Below, piece after piece: positions 1 through 9,903 of a DNA stretch of 64,000 nucleotides. The translations under genes and the position numbers were made by a program. Every line of letters starts with the position of its first letter. Positions within the stretch are counted from its first letter, which is position 1. The notes under the pieces were generated by a model, which saw nothing but the letters and a program-made list of their open reading frames with translations, was not told the DNA's origin and did not search any database. This DNA is from Corydoras sp. C115 (taxonomy: Eukaryota > Chordata > Actinopteri > Siluriformes > Callichthyidae), in contig JAFMOC010000432.1 of the NCBI GenBank assembly GCA_019802505.1, forward strand, positions 190,001 to 254,000, written 5' to 3'.

Positions 1-13
1 TGTGTCTCTGCAG

Positions 14-819
14 ATGTCCAGAGCGTCCGAGTGGAAGGAGGACCGCGTGGACACGCCGAAGAACGACGGGTACGAGGCGTCAGAAGCTCAGAGATCATTA
101 CCGATCCCTGAATTATTATTTGTGTTCCGTGTTGGTTCATAGTTCCATTCTTTAATTCTCCGTACGTCCTGAATTAACGTTCCACAAACCAGCGGTCAGT
201 TCTGAACGGCACTCTGTCTTTATTAATCATGAGGTGTGATTAAAGGTGATTGGTGGTGGTCATTCATTCATTCATTATCTTCCGCTTTATCCTCTATTAG
301 GGTCGCCGGGGGGTTCCCCATGCCCATCCAGGGGAGAACGTTTCGGGCGCTGGGCAGATACACCCAGGACAGGGCGCCAATCCATCGCTGGGCACACACT
401 CACTCACACACACACACTCTATATGAGGCAATTTGGAGAACTCCATTGACTTGATCCATGTTTTTGGACTGTGGGAGGAAACCGGAGAACCCGGAGGAAA
501 CCCACGCGGACACGGGGGAGAACGTGGAAACTCCACCCAGACGGGGATTCGATCCGGGAATCCCCAGCACTGAGAGGAGAACATGCTAACCTGGTGGTGA
601 TCATGACTTTTCTTTTTTCCATCAGGTTCCAGCGCTCACCTTCAGCGCAGGATGAGGACGAGCTCACGTGGGGAAGCGATGAACTGCCCTTAGATGACCT
701 CAACTCCACATTCACACGAGGTGAGCGCGGGTTCTGACGGGAATCAGAATCAGAAAACAGATTTATTACTTAAGATTTTCTTGGCCTGCCACTTCTCAAC
801 AAGAACTGTCCCTGTGGTC

Positions 820-888
<69 letters not shown>

Positions 889-1242
889 AGGGGTGAACCG
901 TAGTCGACTATGAACCTCATAGTCGAATGTACCATTTTGACCACATGGGGGCGCCCATGGCTGCTGCTAAGCATTAGTTTTTACATGAAATGTCTTTGTT
1001 TTCGTTATATATATAGCCTTTTGTCAAATAAAATCATCCTAATTTCTAGAAGAAAAAGAAAAAAAAAAAAGTTTTTCTTTTGTTAGAAAAATAAAGTAAA
1101 ATATATAAAAAAATCTTTTTTAAAAACTATGCTTATAGCGCCATCTTGTGGTGAAATTTAAACTGATTCGACTATCAGTCGACTATAGGGAAAATCTGAC
1201 GAATCAGATTCGACTATGAAAATTTGTAGTTGAATACAGCCC

Positions 1243-1295
<53 letters not shown>

Positions 1296-4143
1296 GTGTA
1301 TATATCATGTATATAGTATGCCCTATATTATGTATATATGAGTTTCCATGTTCTCCCCGTGTCCGCGTGGGTTTCCTCCGGGTTCTCCAGTTTCCTCCCA
1401 CAGTCCAAAAACATGGATCAAGGTCAATTGAGTTCTCCAAATTGTCCCATATAGAGTGTGAGTGAGTGTGTGCCCAGCGATATATTGCCCCCCTGTCCTG
1501 GGTGTATCTGCCCAGCGCCCGAAACGTTCTCCCCTGGATGGGCATGGGGAACCCCCCCGCGACCCTAATAGAGGATAAAGCTGAAGATGATGAATGAATT
1601 AATGATTAAGATTAATAGGGGTGCCCAGACTTTTGCACATGGCTGTAGAGGTTTTGTTCTTGATGTTTTATATGATCTGTATTTTAGCGGGACCGATCAT
1701 CACCGACGAGGAGCTGACGTCTCTGCCGCTGGTTAAAGTGGTACCCGATGGTCAGTACACCGGCTCCAGGCTGCTGTCGGTGGTCAAGATGATGAGGGGC
1801 CTGCTGGAGCAGAAGGTCCCTCTGCAGGAGTTTGAGGTAACTGCATTTGAGGAGTGCGATCTGCTTTCTGAACGCGTTTACACTCCAACTACAATTCAGC
1901 CGTTTGCCTTTCAACAGAACCTGCAGAATCTGCAGCCTCTGGACGATTGTCTGATCGGACAGACGCAGGAGAACAAGAAGAAGAACCGATACAAGAACAT
2001 CGTTCCCTGTGAGTGCCGTCGCTCCCAAACCCTGAACCCTTTTAAAGCTGCGGGAGGAAACATTCGGCTCGGAGCTGATGTGGAATTTATTTAAAATGAT
2101 CCTTTTTTTCTTTTTTTGTTTGTTTTTTTTTTTTTGTGTGTTTTTTGTTTTTTTTTTTTTTTTTCTGTTTTTTTTTTGTTTTGGTTGTTTTTTTTTGTTG
2201 TTTTTTGTTTGTTTTTTGTTTTTTTTATTTTTTTGTTTGTTTTTTTTATTTTTTTCTGTTTTTTTTTGTTTTGTTTTTTTGTTTATTTTTGTATGTTTTT
2301 TTGTTTATTTATTTTTTGTTTTGTTTAAATTTTTTGTTTTGTTTAATTTTTTTTGTTTTTGTTTTTTTGTTTATTTATTTTTTGTTTTGTTTAATTTTTT
2401 TTGTTTTTGTTTTTTTGGTTTTTTTCGTAGTCGACACGACGAGGGTGACGCTGGGCAAAGACGGCGGCTACATCAACGCCAACTTCATCAACATGCCCGT
2501 GAGTGGCGAGGACTTCCTGTTCATCGCCTGTCAGGGCCCTCTGCCCACCACGCTGGCAGATTTTTGGCAGATGGTCTGGGAGCAGAAGTCCAACGTGATC
2601 GCCATGATGACCCAGGAGGTGGAGGGGGGCAAGGTGAAGTGCCAGCGCTACTGGCCCGACACGCCGCGCATGCCGCAGATGGTGGACGACCGGCTGCAGG
2701 TCACCCTGATTAAAGATCAGCACCTGGACAACTTCATCATCCGGCTCATTGAGATCAAGGATGTCCAGGTCAGGAGGGGGGGTTGGGGGGCGGGGGGGCG
2801 GTGGGGGTCGCGGGCGTGGGCACGACAGGCTTCATTAATTTACCCCAATTTACCTGAAACTAAACGATCCTGTGCTTTTCCTTCAGACCAATGAAATTCA
2901 GCAAGTCACCCACCTGAACTACACCGGCTGGCCCGACCACGGCACCCCCACCCAACCCGAACAACTGCTGACCTTCATATCCTACATGAGACACGTCCAC
3001 CGGTCAGGACCCATCATCACACATTGCAGTGCCGGGATTGGGCGATCGGGGACACTGATTTGCATAGACGTGGTCCTCGGGCTCATCAGCAAAGACGCAG
3101 ATGTAAGTTCTTCATCTGACCCCCCCAGCGCCCTAACCTAAAGCCCTAATCCCAACGCCCTAACCTAAAGTCCTAACCCTAAAACCCTTACCCCAAAGCC
3201 CTAACCCCAGCGCCCTAACCCCAATGCCTTAACCTAAAGCCCTAACCCCAATGCCCTAACCCCAAAGCCTTAACCTAAAGCCCTAACCCCAAAGTCCTAA
3301 CCCTAAAACCCTTACCCCAAAGCCCTAACCCCAGCGCCCTAACCCCAATGCCTTAACCTAAAGCCCTAACCCCAATGCCCTAACCCCAAAGCCTTAACCT
3401 AAAGCCCTAACCCCAAAGTCCTAACCCTAAAACCCTTACCCCAAAGCCCTAACCCCAGCGCCCTAACCTAAAGCCCTAACCCCAAAACCCTTACCTTAAA
3501 ACCCTAACCCCAATGCCTTAACCTAAAGCCCTGACCCCAACGCCCTTACCCTAAAACCCTGACCCCAGCTCCCTGACCCCAGCGCCCTAACCCCAATGCC
3601 TTAACCTAAAGCCCTAACCCCAAAGTCCTAACCCTAAAACCCTTACCCCAAAGCCCTAACCCCAGCGCCCTAACCTAAAGCCCTAACCCCAACGCCCTAA
3701 CCTAAAGCCCTAACCCCAAAACCCTTAACTTAAAACCCTAACCCCAATGCCTTAACCTAAAACCCTGACCCCAATGCCCTTACCCTAAAACCCTAACCCC
3801 AGCGCCCAAACCCCAATGCCTTAACCTAAAGCCCTAACCCCAATGCCCTAACCCAGGTGCCCTAACCTTTTAACTCCCACTCACCTCGTATTTCATGTTT
3901 TTCAGTTCGACATCTCCAATGTGGTGAGAACCATGAGACTCCAGCGACACGGCATGGTCCAGACGGAGGTGGAGAACGTTCCAGATCATTAATAACTCTA
4001 GAGTTGTCTTTACTGTAATGTAGATTTATTAATAATAAGATTCCTGATGTCTCCCTCACCTGTAGGAACAGTACATCTTCTGCTATCAGGTCGTCCTCTA
4101 CGTGTTGAGATGTCTGCAGGCGGAGGAGAACATCTCTGGATAG
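14..4143 (+). CDS. ptpn13: Protein tyrosine phosphatase non-receptor 13-like, 3' end (partial)
   Basis: This is the C-terminal part of a cytosolic tyrosine phosphatase that dephosphorylates phosphotyrosine proteins. Exons: 14..69, 626..720, 1688..1836, 1918..2008, 2431..2768, 2887..3102, 3906..3968, 4066..4143 (362 codons including stop; the 5' part lies outside the window). The frame is continuous across every junction. Visible motifs are the pre-domain segment DELTWGSDELP, the substrate loop NRYKNIVP, the WPDHGTP loop, the P-loop HCSAGIGRSG with catalytic Cys at 3025-3027 and Arg at 3043-3045, and the Q-loop RLQRHGMVQTE. The end LQAEENISG then stop matches PTPN13 better than PTPN20, whose P-loop and C-terminus differ. 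The N-terminal KIND, FERM and PDZ domains expected of PTPN13 are not in view, so the paralogue call rests on the catalytic domain. The usual Tyr of the substrate loop appears to be Phe at the 2008/2431 junction. Confidence 0.87.
262..595 (-). repeat. DANA/V-SINE-like SINE, copy 1
   Basis: Family description: read 5' to 3', a full copy has a tRNA-like head with A-box TGGCTTAGTGG and B-box GGTTCGAATCC, then a body shared with zebrafish DANA-type SINEs (CATGTTCTCCCCGTGTCCGC and CTCCGGTTTCCTCCCACAG), a C-run before GCGACCCTAATAG, and an (ATGA)n tail. Full length is about 330-350 bp. This copy is reversed, lies in a ptpn13 intron, and has lost the A-box end. A possible imperfect target duplication is seen as GGTGGTGGTCAT and GGTGGTGATCAT. 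Confidence 0.9.
741..800 (+). repeat. Fragment of a dispersed AATCAGAATCAG-type element
   Basis: The stretch GAATCAGAATCAGAAAACAG followed by TTTATTACTTAAG resembles the start of a common fish repeat that reads AATCAGAATCAG...TTTATTGnC. A second, window-truncated copy begins near 63965. Only about 50 bp are recognisable here. Confidence 0.5.
824..885. repeat. (TA)n microsatellite
   Basis: Uninterrupted TA dinucleotides directly abut the DNA-transposon remnant that follows. A second TA tract (1247..1289) lies on its other side, as expected if a TA-rich target was duplicated and then expanded. Confidence 0.95.
888..1244 (+). mobile_element. Non-autonomous DNA transposon (hAT-like MITE), copy 1
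   Basis: It starts AGGGGTGAACCGTAG, ends TACAGCCCTAA, and lies between two (TA)n tracts. The interior holds short palindromic motifs (TAGTCGACTATG, GACTATCAGTCGACTATAG) and GCGCCATCTTGTGGTG. It is about 90% similar by eye to a copy at 52898..53296, but lacks about 38 bp of left subterminal sequence present there. There is no coding capacity. AGGGGTG-type ends suggest hAT, but the flanking TA tracts hide the target duplication. Confidence 0.7.
1339..1603 (+). repeat. SINE copy 2, 5'-truncated
   Basis: A forward-oriented copy in the same ptpn13 intron. It begins at GAGTTTCCATGTTCTC, so the whole tRNA head is missing, and ends in a decayed ATGAATTAATGA tail. It is placed directly after TA-rich sequence. 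Confidence 0.9.
2100..2425 (+). repeat. T/G-rich low-complexity intron tract
   Basis: About 320 bp of almost pure T with interspersed G (TTTTTTG and TTTGTTTT units) fill the ptpn13 intron 2009..2430 and run into its acceptor TTTTTTCGTAG. The tract gives long open frames rich in Phe, which are artefacts of composition. Confidence 0.95.
2774..2812 (+). other. G-quadruplex-prone G-run cluster next to a splice donor
   Basis: Starting a few bases after the donor at 2769, the 118-nt ptpn13 intron 2769..2886 carries runs of 8, 6, 7 and 5 G separated by TT, C and CGGT. This satisfies the simple four-run G-quadruplex rule on the transcribed RNA. Confidence 0.8.
3111..3866 (+). repeat. Degenerate telomere-like (CCCTAA) intronic array
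   Basis: About 750 bp of CCCTAACC-containing 12-13 bp units (for example CCCTAACCCCAAAGC, CCCTAACCTAAAG) fill most of the ptpn13 intron 3103..3905. Larger blocks recur at higher order, such as the segment starting AAGTCCTAACCCTAAAACCC, which returns three or more times. CCCTAA is the C-rich strand unit of vertebrate telomeres, but here it is interspersed with CCAAAG, CCAATG and CCAGCG, so it is a minisatellite and not a pure telomeric tract. Confidence 0.92.
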
Positions 4144-4259
4144 ATGAGAGATCTTCTTCGAAAGGCCGCCACGTCTCAGAGACTCAGAAAAACGGTTTTA
4201 TTGTTTGTTTTTTTTTCCTCTAAAGTTTTTTAATGAATCTTTTATTGATTCCCAGATGA

Positions 4260-4265
4260 AATAAA
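4260..4265 (+). terminator. Poly(A) signal of ptpn13
   Basis: AATAAA lies 117 bp after the ptpn13 stop. A second AATAAA near 4411 gives an alternative, longer 3' UTR. Confidence 0.6.
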
Positions 4266-4419
4266 TGAGTTTGAAGTGTTTTATAAGCTGCACCGCGCTG
4301 CCTCGACACGATGACAGTATTTACATTGTAAATTTCTCCTCAGTGAAACTCTGGCTGAATGAAATGTAAATATTAATTCCTGTAAACTGTTACATACTGA
4401 ACGAGATGTAAATAAAAGA

Positions 4420-5364
4420 TTATCTTTCCTTCATATTTAACGTTTAATTTGTTCCTTTTTTTCAGTAAAGTGCAGAATTGTTCACAAAACACTCACTGAT
4501 TTGGGTGGAATGTAGATTATTTTATTATTAATATTATTATTACACGTTTATATTTCACTTATTTTATTACTAAACCCCAGTGTCTCATGACAGTAATATT
4601 TTTATTATTTTATTGTAATGACCACTCTGTCTTTTTATATGAAAGTATTTTGTCATTACATAACATTTTTAATTTTAACTAAAAGTGATTTTATATTTGT
4701 GTTTATTCATTAAATATAATTAATATATTAATTAATAAGAAATAAACAATATATAGGGCATCTTTATACAGAAAATCCTTTTTAAATGCTGTTATTAAAT
4801 CACTTTAAACCTGAAAAAACACGCTTTTGAACGAGAAGCAGCACAATGTCGCCCTCTGCGGGCAAGAGACGAAAATTACATCAACGTTTTTAAACCTCAG
4901 ATTACTTGCTGATTTTTATTTTTATTTTTTTTTTACTTTTATTTATTAACAAAATATTTTAGAGGCATTTTAAAATTTATTTTAATTCGCTTTTTGGATT
5001 GAAAACCCCATGTACTCGCCTGCATTTCAAATATTGAACGTTATTTTAAATGCAGGTCAGAGAAATCAAATTAATCAAATTAACTAATTTTAGAAAAAAA
5101 ACACAGCATTTTATTAAGGACTTTGTTATTTGCTGATATTGTCCTACTCGATTTAATTAGCATTTAATTAGTATAATTAAGAATATTGGTGCTGCTTTTT
5201 TGTCTTCACTATATCCTATCATTTTATTATATAAAATAATATATTTAAATAATATTTTATAATATTTATTTAAGTAAATAAATTGTTACTATTCTAAAAG
5301 GTTCTGTTTTTCTAATTAAAATGTTTTAAAAAGCAGAGGAAGGACATTCATAAAATTTGTTACT
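4420..5364. other. AT-rich intergenic sequence
   Basis: No exon, RNA gene or intact mobile element is recognisable. A single CTGCGGG-type motif (AATGTCGCCCTCTGCGGGC, near 4846) matches the units of the array that follows and another isolated copy near 6157. Confidence 0.6.
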
Positions 5365-5850
5365 GTTGTGTCTGACGTTTTCTTTAACAACATATGAACT
5401 TGAAGCTAAACAGCGCCCTCTGTGGGCAATGAACAAAAATGGTTACTGGTGTGTCTGAAGCTAAAAAGCGCCCTCTGTGGGTAATGAACAAAAATGGTTA
5501 CTGGTGCGTCTGAAGCGCCCTCTGTGGGTAATAAACAAAAATGATTACTGGAGCATTTGAAGCTGAACAGCGCCCTCTGTGGGCAATGAACAAAAATGGT
5601 TACTGGTGCGTCTGAAGCGCCCTCTGTGGGTAATAAACAAAAATGATTACTGGAGCATTTGAAGCTTAACAGCGCCCTCTGTGGGCAATGAACAAAAATG
5701 GTTACTGGTGTGTCTGAAGCTCAACAGCGCCCTCTGTGGGCAATGAGCAAAAATGGTTAGTGGTGTGTCTGAAGCGCCCTCTGTGGACAATAAACAAAAA
5801 TGATTACTGGAGCATTTGAAGCTAAACAGCGCCCTCTGCGGGCAACGAAC
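5365..5850. repeat. Tandem array with CTCF-like GCGCCCTCTGTGGG units
   Basis: Nine copies of (A/G)GCGCCCTCTG(T/C)GGG occur at intervals of roughly 47-55 bp, joined by linkers such as AATGAACAAAAATGGTTACT and GGAGCATTTGAAGCT. Two unit types alternate, with and without the CTnAACA spacer. On the minus strand each unit reads CCCACAGAGGGCGCT, close to the AGRKGGCRSY half of the vertebrate CTCF consensus. Confidence 0.9.
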
Positions 5851-5870
5851 AAAATAGCAGAACAAATTTT

Positions 5871-6514
5871 TTCCATTCTGCCTTCATTCGTTTTTTTTTA
5901 TTTATTATTTTGATGTAATTTGTTATAATATCTTTGTCGTTGATGTTAACGTTTTAAAATATTATTTATAGCTATTATTTGCTATAATCATTACTTTTAC
6001 ATATTAGCGCTAACAAAAATGACATTATTATGATATTTGGTAATAGGATTTAAACCTAATTAGTGTGTGCATTTTTAAAAGTGTTTTTAACCCAGTTATT
6101 AAGTAAATTTGTTAAAACTAAAGTGTTATTACTCGCACTGAAGAAGCAGCACCATGTCGCCCTCTGCGGGCCGAAGAAAAAGGTGCACCAACACCGTCTT
6201 AAAACCAGTGAGTAGCTTTATTGCACGTTATTAAAACATTTAAAATTAATTTTGTACTCTCTGTCACTTTTCTCGAGCTTTTCTAATTCAAATAACCTAA
6301 ACTAATTTTTGGGACCTTATTAAAAGGTTAATATATGTGAAATAAATTTGGATACCGTAAATATTTTAATGTTTTTTTGTTTTGATTTTTAATAAGCGAA
6401 CACATATGTTATAGACAATTTAATTTTTTTGCCACGTTTAACTTATGACACAAAAAACAAACAAAATATTAAGTCAAATGAAACATCACTAAACATTCTG
6501 TGTTGTACGTTTTT
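5871..6514. other. AT-rich intergenic sequence
   Basis: No gene is visible. One isolated CATGTCGCCCTCTGCGGGCC motif near 6154 matches the preceding array. Confidence 0.6.
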
Positions 6515-6525
6515 AATGACATTAA

Positions 6526-6897
6526 TTCATTCATTCATTATCTTCCGCTTTATCCTCTAGTGGGGTCGCGGGCGGGGGGGGGGGGGGTTCTCCATGCCTA
6601 TCCAGGGGAGAACGTCTCGGGTGCTGGGCAGATACACCCAGGACAGGACGCTAATCTATCGCTGGACACACACTCACTCACACTCACTCACACAGACTCA
6701 CTCTATATGGGGCAATTTGGAGAACTCAATGGACCTTGATCCATGTTTTTTGGACTGTGGGAGGAAACCGGAGAACCCGGAGGAAACCCACGTGGAACCG
6801 GGGAGAACATGCAAACTCCACCCAGATGGGGATTCGAACCGGGAATCCCTAGCGCTGAGAGGAGAACGTGCTAAACCACTAAGCCACCGTGCCGCCG
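6526..6897 (-). repeat. SINE copy 3, full length
   Basis: A reversed, near-complete copy with a G-run expanded at the internal C-run position and an intact tRNA-like head. The target duplication AATGACATTAA is visible at 6515-6525 and 6898-6908. Confidence 0.95.
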
Positions 6898-6908
6898 AAT
6901 GACATTAA

Positions 6909-7190
6909 CATATAATTTTATAATTTTAATTTATTAATATATCATTTTAAAAGCTTGTATTAGCTCTGAGGGGGGGGGGGATAAAATGAAAGAAACCCAT
7001 GAATGATCCAAAACGTTATTAAAGTTATAACTAATTTTCAACGTTAACTATAACTATCAATTCATAATTTATTCTTTTTTTTGTAATAATTATAATTATT
7101 GTTGTTATAAGTATTATTAGTAGTAATTTAATAAAAACACCCGGTTGTATTTTTCATAACGCTTTCACTGATTTTGTCTACTCGCCCCAC
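6909..7190. other. Intergenic sequence upstream of sdad1
   Basis: AT-rich with a short G-run. No coding or repeat signal is recognisable up to the probable sdad1 promoter. Confidence 0.5.
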
Positions 7191-7194
7191 CGGT

Positions 7195-7235
7195 AGTTCA
7201 GTTACGTCATGGGTAAGATGGCGACGCCTGTGTGA
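7195..7235 (+). promoter_or_regulatory. Probable sdad1 core promoter/leader with CRE-like and YY1-like motifs
   Basis: TTACGTCAT (7202-7210) is a CREB/ATF-type site and AAGATGGCGAC (7215 onward) is a YY1-type site. The latter contains an ATG at 7218 that opens a five-codon uORF ending TGA at 7235. A second short uORF spans 7255..7305. The transcription start is not determined, so whether the uORFs are transcribed is open. Confidence 0.5.
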
Positions 7236-7320
7236 GCCACGCGCGTGTTGGCTGATGAAGTGGATTTTGATGAAGAAACGCGTTTGTTTTTTAAAAAGCG
7301 GCTGAATTTTCATGTTAAAA

Positions 7321-8143
7321 ATGTCGGGACGCAACAACAACAAACTGCCAACGAACCTGCCGCAGCTGCAGAACCTGATCAAAAGAGACCCCCGCTCTTA
7401 CACCGAGGAGGTGAGGGCTGTGTCCCAAATCACTGCACACACACTGCGGGGGGGGGGGGGGGGGGGATTAGGGTCGTGGGGAGGGGTTCCCCATGCCCAT
7501 TCAGAGGAGAACATTTCGGGCGCTGGGCAGATAGACCCAGGACAGGACGCCCATCCATCGCTGGGCACACAGTCACTCACAGACACACTCTATATGGGGC
7601 AATTTGGAGAATTGACTTTGATCCATGTTTTTGGACTGTGGGAGGAAACCGGAGAACCCGGAGGGAACCCACACGGACACAGGGAGAACATGGAAACTCC
7701 AGCCATATGGGGATTCGAACCGGGAATCCCTAGCGCTGAGAGGAGAACATGCTAAACCACTAAACCACCTGACATGGTTTTTATAAATGTTACAGTTAAA
7801 ACATTCATTCATTCATTATCTCCCGCTTTATCCTCTATTAGGGTCGCGGTGGGGGGGGGGTTCCCCATGCCCATCCATGGGAGAACGTCTCGGGCGCTGG
7901 GCAGATAGACCCAGGACAGGGCGCCAATCTATCGCTGGACACACACTCACTCACACACACACACACTCTATATGGGGCAATTTGAAGAACTCAATTGACT
8001 CGATCCATGTTTTTTGGACTGTGATAGGAAACCGGAGAACCCGGAGGAAACCCACGCAGACACGGGGAGGACATGGAAACTCCACCCAGATGGGGATTCG
8101 AGCCGGGAATCCCTAGCGCTGATATAATAATAACAATAATAAA

Positions 8144-8175
<32 letters not shown>

Positions 8176-9871
8176 TAACTATAATAATAATAACAATAAT
8201 AATGGGGTGGCTTAATGGTTTGGCATGTTCTCCTCTCAGCACTAGGGATTCCCGGTTCGAATCCCCATGGATGGATAATAATACAAATCCATTTTATTAT
8301 TGGCGCCTGAAGAACGCTGCACATGGGAAATAAACTAATTAACAAAAAAAACATACAAACAAATAACAAACATGAAAACAGCAAAAAAAAAAAAAAAAAA
8401 AAAAAAGAACAATCTGAAGTGCTTCATGCAAACCCAAATAAATAAGTTCTGAGTTAAGATTTAAAGTTGTCCAGGGGGTAATATTAGGAATGTCAGGTGG
8501 GAGAACAGCTGAAAACTACCCCCCATGGTGATCAAACGGGCAGGTGGGACAGTGAGGATGATGGATGAGGAGGGTCCGAGAGTCCGGCTGGGTCTCTGTG
8601 TGTGGAGTAGGTCCTGAGTTCTGATTCTTCTTGATTTATTGATCTGTTTTATATTTTTTTTTACAGTTCTTGCAGCAGTTCCGTCACTATCAGTCCAACC
8701 TTCAGGTCTTTAAACATCAGCCCGATAAAGCCAACCGAGATCTGGCTGAGCTGGTGATGTTCCTCGCTCAGGTGAGACGTAAAGTTAAAAAAAAAAAACA
8801 CTAATGGAAGAATAAATGTTGCTGAAGACTTTAATAAACAATATTAATGTCTTCTGTTCCTGTGGAAACATTGTTGATCTAAAACCGAATTGAAACAAAA
8901 ACTTTTGCGGTTTACAATATAACGATTTAAACCCTCTCCTGGATAATTCAGCAAAATTAATAACCAAATTCTTGTTAATAATATATAAAGTTATTTAACA
9001 CATGTTCTAAAAGCAGAGCTTTATGTTTACATTTTGCAGGTTGGACACTGTTATGTTACAGAACTGTCAAATTTCCCAAAAGAGCTGACGGAGCTGCTGC
9101 TGAACCATCACACTGTTCTGGAGTCAGACCTGCGAATGGTGAGTTTTGGAAACGTGCCCTTATTAAAACTGAATACATTTTCACTTTTAATAAGGGCGTT
9201 ATTATTAAATTCTTATTAAAATAATTAATAATTAATTCTTATTAAAAGTGAATAAATGTTCACTTTTAATAAGGGCATTATTATTAAATTATTTTTAATT
9301 CTTATTAAAATAATTAATAATTAATTCTTATTAAAATAAGTAATAATTAATTCTTATTAAAAGTGAATAAATGTTCACTTTTAATAAGGGCATTATTATT
9401 AAATTATTTTTAATTCTTATTAAAATAAGTAATAATTAATTCTTATTAATTCTTTTAGACACTTTCTTATTTAAAGTGTCTAAAACACTCTGATTTAAAT
9501 ACATGTGGACTCTACAGCTACAAACAGCATATTATCCTAACTGTGAATTAAAACGGTAATAAACAGTAATCCTAACTGTAATATTATCCTAACTGTGACT
9601 TAAAAACAAAAAGAGCCTATTGACATTAAACTTTAATATTTTTTTATGGCTCATAACATTTCCTATTAAAGATGTATTTTATTTTAATAAAGTTTTCAAT
9701 AAAGTATTTTTTTTTCTTCCTGTGGTGTTTCAAACGTAAAACGTATTCTCTTTCATCCAGACCTTCTGCAAAGCTTTAATCCTTTTAAGGAACAAGGACC
9801 TAATTGAACCCACGAGTCTCCTGGAGCTGTTCTTCGAGCTTCTCAGATGTCATGATAAACTTCTCCGAAAG

Positions 9872-9903
<32 letters not shown>

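Noticed and set aside
297..584. Recurring 60-130 aa open frames such as those with [19 protein letters not shown]
   Set aside because: The same peptide appears wherever the SINE occurs on either strand. These are not genes.
2078..2894. Long open frames rich in Phe and Val reading into a ptpn13 exon
   Set aside because: They arise from the T-rich intron. The true exon starts at 2431 after an AG acceptor.
3111..3866. True interstitial telomere
   Set aside because: CCCTAA units are never in long pure tandem runs; they are mixed with CCAAAG/CCAGCG spacers, so it is described only as telomere-like.
5365..5850. Open frame of about 72 aa across the array with repeated QRALFSF-like peptides
   Set aside because: Non-coding tandem repeat; no start context, splice sites or homology.
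8203..8267. tRNA gene suggested by A-box and B-box
   Set aside because: It is the head of the abundant SINE. The arms do not fold into a cloverleaf and the same sequence occurs in dozens of dispersed copies.
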